Positions 1 through 5,563 of a DNA stretch of 5,563 nucleotides are shown here, piece by piece (positions within the stretch are counted from its first letter, which is position 1; every line of letters starts with the position of its first letter). This DNA comes from Betaproteobacteria bacterium (GTDB lineage: Bacteria > Pseudomonadota > Gammaproteobacteria > Burkholderiales > Casimicrobiaceae): positions 1-5,563 of the forward strand of contig VBDA01000022.1 in assembly GCA_005883655.1 (NCBI GenBank), read 5' to 3'. The notes beneath the pieces are model-generated. The model was not told the DNA's origin. It did no database searches and was given only the letters and a program-made list of their open reading frames with translations. A program made the position numbers and the translations under genes.

Positions 1-1181
1 TAGGCGTGGACCGATGTGACGTGTCCCACCCGTTTGTCGTCGACGTAGCTGTAGCACGTGTTGGCAATAACCGGCGCCGGGTTGACTTCTTCGCCCGACA
101 GCAACGCGACGACCGCCGCCGCGCAGACTTTCGCGTGCTGATTCGCCATGTGGCCGGACTTGGGCATCAGCGGCGCGACCTGGATCGCATCGCCAAGCAC
201 GTGGATGCCTCGCTGCGCAGTCGACTCGTAGGTAAGGAAGTCGACTTGGCAAAAGCGGTCGTTCGCGTTCGCCATGCCGACTCGCCGCGCGATGGCGCCC
301 GCACGTTGGGGCGGCACGACGTTGATCACATCGGCTGTGACATTTTCAAAGTCGAGCTTGAGGGTGCGAGTAGCAAGGTCCACGTCGACCAGCGCGCTGT
401 TCGGACGGTAATCGACATAGCCTTTGTACAGAGAGTCCCACGCCCCGGTGAAGAACGCCTTTTTCGCCTGGATCTCCTCGTTGGCGTCGAGAACGATGAT
501 TCTGGATTTTTTCTTCCGCGTCGAAAAATAATGCGCGACCTGGCAGGCGCGCTCGTACGGCGCCGGCGGACATCGAAATGGCGCCTTCGGAATATGGATC
601 GCGAAAACTCCGCCGTGGGGCATCGCCTCGAGCTGCGCGCGCAAGGCGGCCGTTTGCGGCCCCGCCTTCCACGCATGAAGAACCCGCGCCTGCGCTTCCG
701 GACTGGCCAGCGACGGGATGTCGTCGTAGATGAAGTCGACGCCCGGTGAGAGTATCAACCGGTCATAGCCAAGCGTCTCGCCTCGGCCAAGCTTGACGCT
801 GCGCGCCGCAGGATCGATGTCGAGCGCCTCATCACGCACGACGCGCACACCCCGCTTGGTAAGGCCGTCGAACGGCACCGTGATATCGGCGAGTTGACGG
901 CTGCCGCCGATGACGAGATTGGACGTCGGGCACGAGACGAAGGCCACCTCGCGCTCGACGACCGTGACTTCGATCCGGCCTCCACTCCATTTCCGGATGT
1001 ACTTGGCGGCCGTGGCGCCGCCGTATCCCGCGCCCACCACCACCACCCTCGGCACGGCGGCGTGCGCCTTTTTCGAATGAGCGCCCAGCGCCACCGCTGC
1101 GAACGACGCGGACGCAGCCTTCAGGAATTCGCGCCGCGTGGTGCGCGCACTGCCGTTTGCGACCCGATCGCGGCGGTTCAT
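1..1181 (-). CDS. fccB: Flavocytochrome c sulfide dehydrogenase, FAD-binding flavoprotein subunit (C-terminus cut by window edge)
   Basis: Reading the minus strand from ATG at 1181 gives 393 codons without a stop up to the left edge. The family is usually about 420-430 residues, so only a short C-terminal piece should be missing. The product is the periplasmic flavoprotein that oxidises sulfide to sulfur and passes electrons to a c-type cytochrome. Visible: a twin-arginine signal (RREFLK at residues 16-21, then a hydrophobic stretch, probable cleavage near AHA-A at 39-42); a Rossmann FAD motif VVVVGAGYGG at 46-55; Cys84 in the FVSCPTSN segment, matching the cysteine that binds FAD covalently in the Allochromatium FccB; Cys204 (FRCPPAPYERAC) and Cys376 (NTCYS), matching its redox-active disulfide pair; PPQRAG at 290-295 and GIHVLGDA at 325-332. 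The start overlaps the stop of the upstream cytochrome gene by four bases (ATGA), with AGG seven bases upstream. The family is clear; sulfide as substrate is inferred from the conserved cysteines and the cytochrome partner. SoxF is an equivalent name. Confidence 0.93.
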   Translation of the reverse strand, partial: MNRRDRVANGSARTTRREFLKAASASFAAVALGAHSKKAHAAVPRVVVVGAGYGGATAAKYIRKWSGGRIEVTVVEREVAFVSCPTSNLVIGGSRQLADITVPFDGLTKRGVRVVRDEALDIDPAARSVKLGRGETLGYDRLILSPGVDFIYDDIPSLASPEAQARVLHAWKAGPQTAALRAQLEAMPHGGVFAIHIPKAPFRCPPAPYERACQVAHYFSTRKKKSRIIVLDANEEIQAKKAFFTGAWDSLYKGYVDYRPNSALVDVDLATRTLKLDFENVTADVINVVPPQRAGAIARRVGMANANDRFCQVDFLTYESTAQRGIHVLGDAIQVAPLMPKSGHMANQHAKVCAAAVVALLSGEEVNPAPVIANTCYSYVDDKRVGHVTSVHA

Positions 1182-1516
1182 TGCTTCGCCTGCGCCGCGA
1201 AGTACGCAGCCGCCGCCTCGATCTGGGTATCGGTGTAGCCCTTGGCAAGTTGCTGCATGACGGTGGCCGCGCGGCGACCATCGCGGAACTCCTTCACGCG
1301 TTGCACGATCATCGCGGCGTCCTGTCCCGAGAGACTGGGAACGGCGGCGCGGCTCCTGCCGTCGGTGCCATGGCAGTTGGCGCAATTCGCCGCGACGTCG
1401 CGACCCAGGTTTGCGTACGGGACAACGTCTGCGGCCGAGGCAGCGTTGATCAGCACGCCCAGCGCCGCGATGGCCGCCGCGCAACGCAGGAGTTGAAATT
1501 TCACCGCGCCGTTCAT
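1178..1516 (-). CDS. Small exported class I c-type cytochrome, probable electron-accepting subunit of the adjacent sulfide dehydrogenase
   Basis: A 112-residue product from ATG at 1516. Residues 1-28 form a Sec-type signal peptide: a short N-terminus with Lys6 and Arg11, a hydrophobic core AAAIAALGVLI, and a likely cut after AASA28. The mature part has one haem c site, CANCH at 45-49, and a probable distal axial ligand Met87 in the segment TVMQQLAKGYTD, typical of small cytochromes of the c553/c5-like type. The gene overlaps the downstream flavoprotein gene by 4 bases, so the two are probably translationally coupled and the cytochrome takes electrons from the FAD in the periplasm (the role of FccA or SoxE). 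The same frame is open back to an ATG at 1594, but that start would translate through the terminator hairpin and put 26 unsuited residues before the signal peptide. The Shine-Dalgarno signal at 1516 is weak; GTG at 1504 would also keep a signal peptide. The cytochrome call is firm; the exact start and partner are inference. Confidence 0.88.
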   Translation of the reverse strand: MNGAVKFQLLRCAAAIAALGVLINAASAADVVPYANLGRDVAANCANCHGTDGRSRAAVPSLSGQDAAMIVQRVKEFRDGRRAATVMQQLAKGYTDTQIEAAAAYFAAQAKQ

Positions 1517-1528
1517 TCGAGCTCGAAT
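1515..1528. promoter_or_regulatory. Perfect 14-bp palindrome overlapping the cytochrome start codon
   Basis: ATTCGAGCTCGAAT is exactly self-complementary. It covers two bases of the start codon of the cytochrome gene and the 12 bases before it, where a ribosome binding site would sit. It could be an operator site for a dimeric regulator or a small RNA hairpin limiting initiation, or it could be chance. The symmetry is seen in the sequence; function is not shown. Confidence 0.35.
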
Positions 1529-1553
1529 TTTACGAGAAGTCGCCGCACAGATG

Positions 1554-1578
1554 AAAACGGGGGCCGATCCGGCCCCCG
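1554..1578 (-). terminator. Intrinsic terminator of the clpS-clpA operon
   Basis: On the minus strand a 9-bp perfect GC-rich stem (CGGGGGCCG with CGGCCCCCG, 1558-1566 against 1570-1578) encloses a 3-base loop and is followed by TTTT. It lies 33 bases after the clpA stop codon and 38 bases before the cytochrome start. This is the classic form of a Rho-independent terminator, with a short U-tract. It separates the clp genes from the redox genes and argues against the far upstream cytochrome start at 1594. Confidence 0.85.
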
Positions 1579-1610
1579 CATGAAACACGATCATCCACGA
1601 TGTCGGAATA

Positions 1611-3878
<2,268 letters not shown>

Positions 3879-3939
3879 AGTTCGGTTCCGATCCCATCGC
3901 CGCGATGACGGTTTGCCCGCGCCAACGATGGATTAACGT

Positions 3940-4248
3940 TCAAGTCTCCTCCATGGTGCACTGAAGCGGATGCTGATGTCTGCGTGCGATGCCCAGCACC
4001 TGATCTACTTTCGACGCGGCAACTTCGCGAGTGTACGTTCCGCACACTCCCATGCCTTCACGATGAATCTGCAACATGACCTGTGTCGCCTTCTCCCGGC
4101 TCATCGCAAACACAGTCTGCAACACGACGACCACAAAGTCCATCGGTGTGTAATCGTCGTTCAGCAAAATGACCTTGTACAGAGGCGGGGGTTTAAGCCG
4201 GGTCTTCTGTACCTCGAGAACATTGCCATCCTGTTCGTGTTTGGCCAT
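3940..4248 (-). CDS. clpS: ATP-dependent Clp protease adaptor ClpS
   Basis: 102 residues from ATG at 4248 (E. coli ClpS has 106). ClpS binds proteins with N-terminal Leu, Phe, Tyr or Trp and hands them to ClpA for degradation. Seen: a short variable N-terminal extension; the core beginning PPPLYKVILLNDDYTPMDFV (20-39) with pocket residues Asn30, Asp31, Asp32, Thr34 and Met36; His62 in the helix QIHREG, matching E. coli His66 that contacts the substrate alpha-amino group; Lys80 in the ClpA-contact region; and the C-terminal HPLQCTME, with Leu95 at the place of E. coli Leu99. Residues 43-59 match the usual helix seen before the histidine. The frame is open to an upstream ATG at 4311, but that start precedes the expected transcription start and adds 21 residues unlike the family. 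The Shine-Dalgarno signal at 4248 is poor (GGCGG). It is transcribed with clpA. Confidence 0.97.
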   Translation of the reverse strand: MAKHEQDGNVLEVQKTRLKPPPLYKVILLNDDYTPMDFVVVVLQTVFAMSREKATQVMLQIHREGMGVCGTYTREVAASKVDQVLGIARRHQHPLQCTMEET

Positions 4249-4289
4249 TGCCGCCCAGGAGACCCTGCCGTTCGATATGCCAATGGTTG

Positions 4290-4318
4290 ATGATAGCAAT
4301 AGATTTTTCAAGAGCGAA
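4290..4318 (-). promoter_or_regulatory. Candidate promoter for clpS-clpA
   Basis: On the minus strand TATCAT (4295-4290, five of six matches to the sigma70 -10 box) follows TTCGCT (4318-4313, three of six) with a 17-base spacer. Transcription would start near 4283, leaving a leader of about 35 bases before the clpS ATG at 4248. The same stretch contains CTTGAAA (4312-4306), the form of a heat-shock sigma32 -35 box, but no good CCCCAT-type -10 at the right distance. Assigned by eye only. Confidence 0.45.
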
Positions 4319-4335
4319 GGCAGTTTGCGCAGTGC

Positions 4336-4378
4336 GATACGCGAATTTCACGGGTGACTGTTGCAAATTCGTCGTATC
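4336..4378. repeat. 43-base interrupted inverted repeat upstream of the clpS promoter
   Basis: GATACGCGAATTT (4336-4348) pairs with AAATTCG-T-CGTATC (4365-4378): 13 base pairs with one unpaired T. The 16-base interval can add two inner pairs (CA with TG) if one C bulges. Outside the arms GC can pair with GC with a single bulged C. It sits 18 bases upstream of the proposed -35 box. No T-tract follows on either strand, so it does not look like a terminator. An operator for a dimeric regulator or a structured RNA are both possible. Confidence 0.6.
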
Positions 4379-4417
4379 CGCCCCACATCTTGGACTACTC
4401 GGCAAGGCGAGCGGGTG

Positions 4418-4496
4418 TTGCCCGGGGGCAATGACCTTGGGCAGCGGAAAAGGCCGACAGGTTCAAATCCGGAGCCTGCGGCAGGTTCCCGGAACC
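4418..4496. repeat. Cluster of three short GC-rich inverted repeats
   Basis: Three compact symmetries lie in 79 bases: TTGCCC-GG-GGGCAA (4418-4431), CCTGC-G-GCAGG (4475-4485) and GGTTCC-C-GGAACC (4484-4496). The second and third share two bases, so as RNA they could not both form fully. None is followed by a T-tract. They resemble the kind of short palindromes found in intergenic REP-like elements or untranslated RNAs, but with one copy in view no family can be named. Confidence 0.35.
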
Positions 4497-4514
4497 CGAC
4501 CTTAGGATTATCGT

Positions 4515-4567
4515 CCCGGCGCGCGCCGGGCCCCATACGCAGATGACGGATCGGTTTCCAGATCCGT
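4515..4567 (-). terminator. Possible 3' hairpins ending the icd transcript
   Basis: Directly at the icd stop, ACGGATC (4546-4552) pairs with GATCCGT (4561-4567), a 7-bp stem whose outer base is the T of the TAA stop codon. Fifteen bases further on is a perfect 16-base palindrome, CCCGGCGCGCGCCGGG (4515-4530). Neither has a T-tract after it on the minus strand, so they are not textbook intrinsic terminators. They may stabilise the 3' end or aid termination. Confidence 0.4.
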
Positions 4568-5563
4568 TACATTCTTTCGATCATCGCCTGGCCGAAGCCG
4601 GAGCAGGATACTTGCTTCGCACCGGGCATCAGTCGCGCAAAATCGTAGGTTACAATCTTGTCCGCGATCGCCTTCTCCAGGCTCTTGACGATCAGCGCGG
4701 CGGCTTCCTTCCAACCCATGTGCACCAGCATCATCTCCGCCGAAAGAATCTCCGAGCCCGGATTGACGTAGTCCTTGCCGGCATACTTGGGCGCGGTGCC
4801 GTGGGTCGCCTCGAACATCGCCACCGTGTCCGACATGTTAGCGCCCGGCGCAATGCCGATGCCACCCACCTGCGCCGCCAGCGCGTCGGAGATGTAGTCG
4901 CCGTTGAGATTCAAGGTGGCGATCACGTCGTACTCGTCCGGCCGCAGCAGGATCTGCTGCAGAAAAGCGTCGGCGATGACGTCCTTGACGATGATCTCGC
5001 GGCCGGTTTTCGGGTTCTTGAACTTGCACCATGGGCCGCCGTCGATCGGCTGCGCGCCGAACTCCTTTTGCGCCAACGCGTACGCCCAGTCGCGGAAGCC
5101 GCCCTCGGTGAACTTCATTATGTTTCCCTTGTGCACGATGGTCAGCGACTTGCGATCGTTGGCTATCGTGTACTGGAGCGCCTTGCGAACCAGGCGTTCG
5201 GTGCCCTCGCGCGACACCGGCTTGATGCCGATGCCCGAGGTCGCGGGAAACCGTATCTTCTTGACACCCATGTCGTTGATCAGGAAGTCGATGACCTTTT
5301 TTGCCCCGGCGGATTCCCCAGCCCATTCGATGCCGGCGTAGATGTCCTCCGAGTTCTCGCGAAAGATCACCATATTCACTTTTTCCGGCGCTTTCACCGG
5401 ACTGGGAACGCCGGTGAAGTACTGCACCGGCCGCAAGCAGACGTACAGATCGAGCTCCTGGCGAAGCGCCACGTTGAGCGAACGGATGCCGCCGCCCACC
5501 GGCGTCGTCAGCGGGCCCTTGATCGACACCACGTAGTCCTTGAGGATGGCCATCGTCTCCTCG
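4567..5563 (-). CDS. icd: NADP-dependent isocitrate dehydrogenase (N-terminus cut by window edge)
   Basis: The frame is open through the right edge. The ATG at 5553 is internal, because the codons before it (Glu-Glu-Thr) still align with E. coli Icd. About 85 N-terminal residues are outside the window. The enzyme oxidatively decarboxylates isocitrate to 2-oxoglutarate in the TCA cycle, making NADPH. Counting from that internal Met as 1 (E. coli number minus 88): isocitrate ligands Ser25, Asn27, Arg31, Arg41, Arg65; catalytic Tyr72 and Lys142; metal ligands Asp195, Asp219 and Asp223; NADP-selecting Lys256, Tyr257, Val263, Tyr303 and Arg307. All match the E. coli-type NADP enzyme rather than the NAD type. 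Ser25 corresponds to Ser113, the site phosphorylated by AceK in E. coli; whether AceK exists here cannot be seen. The C-terminus (AMIERM, TAA at 4569-4567) is normal. It is transcribed in the same direction as clpS but separated by 318 bases. Confidence 0.97.
   Translation of the reverse strand, partial: EETMAILKDYVVSIKGPLTTPVGGGIRSLNVALRQELDLYVCLRPVQYFTGVPSPVKAPEKVNMVIFRENSEDIYAGIEWAGESAGAKKVIDFLINDMGVKKIRFPATSGIGIKPVSREGTERLVRKALQYTIANDRKSLTIVHKGNIMKFTEGGFRDWAYALAQKEFGAQPIDGGPWCKFKNPKTGREIIVKDVIADAFLQQILLRPDEYDVIATLNLNGDYISDALAAQVGGIGIAPGANMSDTVAMFEATHGTAPKYAGKDYVNPGSEILSAEMMLVHMGWKEAAALIVKSLEKAIADKIVTYDFARLMPGAKQVSCSGFGQAMIERM

Larger units (their letters stand above)
4249..4566. other. 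318-base gap between icd and clpS without a convincing gene
   Basis: Open frames here are short and lack family resemblance or a good ribosome binding site. I found no cold-shock (csp) gene, which I recall from this spot in some relatives, and no tRNA. The gap contains the clpS promoter candidate, the 43-base inverted repeat, a group of smaller GC-rich inverted repeats (4418-4496), and hairpins next to the icd stop codon (4515-4567). Confidence 0.7.

Noticed and set aside
6..749. A 247-codon open frame on the plus strand at the left edge
   Set aside because: It is the complement of the sulfide dehydrogenase flavoprotein gene; the product is arginine-rich with no recognisable motif.
1..1181. 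Suspicion of a broken flavoprotein gene, because only short frames are closed by stops here
   Set aside because: Reading the frame from 1181 gives 393 uninterrupted codons with all family motifs in order; it only lacks a stop because it leaves the window.
1527..1553. Promoter for the cytochrome gene using TAAAAT (1532-1527) and TTTTCA (about 19 bases upstream)
   Set aside because: The spacer is too long, the -35 match poor, and the leader would be only about four bases; left as a remark rather than a feature.
1178..1594. Longer version of the cytochrome starting at 1594
   Set aside because: It would run through the clpA terminator hairpin and bury the signal peptide 26 residues inside the protein.
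3940..4311. Longer version of ClpS starting at 4311
   Set aside because: The start overlaps the candidate promoter and adds 21 residues not found in ClpS; 4248 gives the usual length.
4441..4500. Possible tRNA suggested by GGTTCAAATCC
   Set aside because: The flanking bases do not form a T-stem beyond two or three pairs, and no acceptor stem or anticodon arm can be drawn around it.

Overview
The window reads as ordinary, GC-rich proteobacterial chromosome. All four recognisable protein genes lie on the minus strand. From right to left, in transcription order, they are icd (NADP-isocitrate dehydrogenase, N-terminus cut off by the right edge), clpS, clpA, a small c-type cytochrome gene, and a flavocytochrome c sulfide dehydrogenase flavoprotein gene (fccB/soxF type, C-terminus cut off by the left edge). 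The icd-clpS-clpA neighbourhood, the protein sequences and the base composition fit a betaproteobacterium best. This is inference from recalled gene order and protein similarity, not from a phylogeny.

Region by region: 1-1516 holds a two-gene periplasmic redox unit, cytochrome c then FAD flavoprotein, joined by a 4-base ATGA overlap. 1517-1610 is a short spacer with a strong intrinsic terminator closing the clp unit and a perfect 14-bp palindrome across the cytochrome start codon. 1611-4248 is the clpS-clpA operon, coding for the N-degron adaptor and the double-ring AAA+ unfoldase that feeds ClpP; clpP itself is not in the window. 4249-4566 is a 318-base gap with no convincing gene. It carries a plausible sigma70-type promoter for clpS, a 43-base interrupted inverted repeat just upstream of that promoter, and a run of short GC-rich inverted repeats towards the end of icd. 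4567-5563 is icd.

The genes fall into three functional units: a TCA-cycle enzyme, a cytoplasmic protein quality-control pair, and an exported sulfide (or similar sulfur donor) oxidising flavocytochrome. The last is separated from clpA by the terminator and is probably regulated independently. Every gene appears intact apart from the two cut by the window edges, and the key catalytic residues I checked are present. I do not see a new biological system here. The items most worth a second look are the non-coding structures around clpS and at the cytochrome start, and the placement of a sulfide dehydrogenase pair directly behind clpA.
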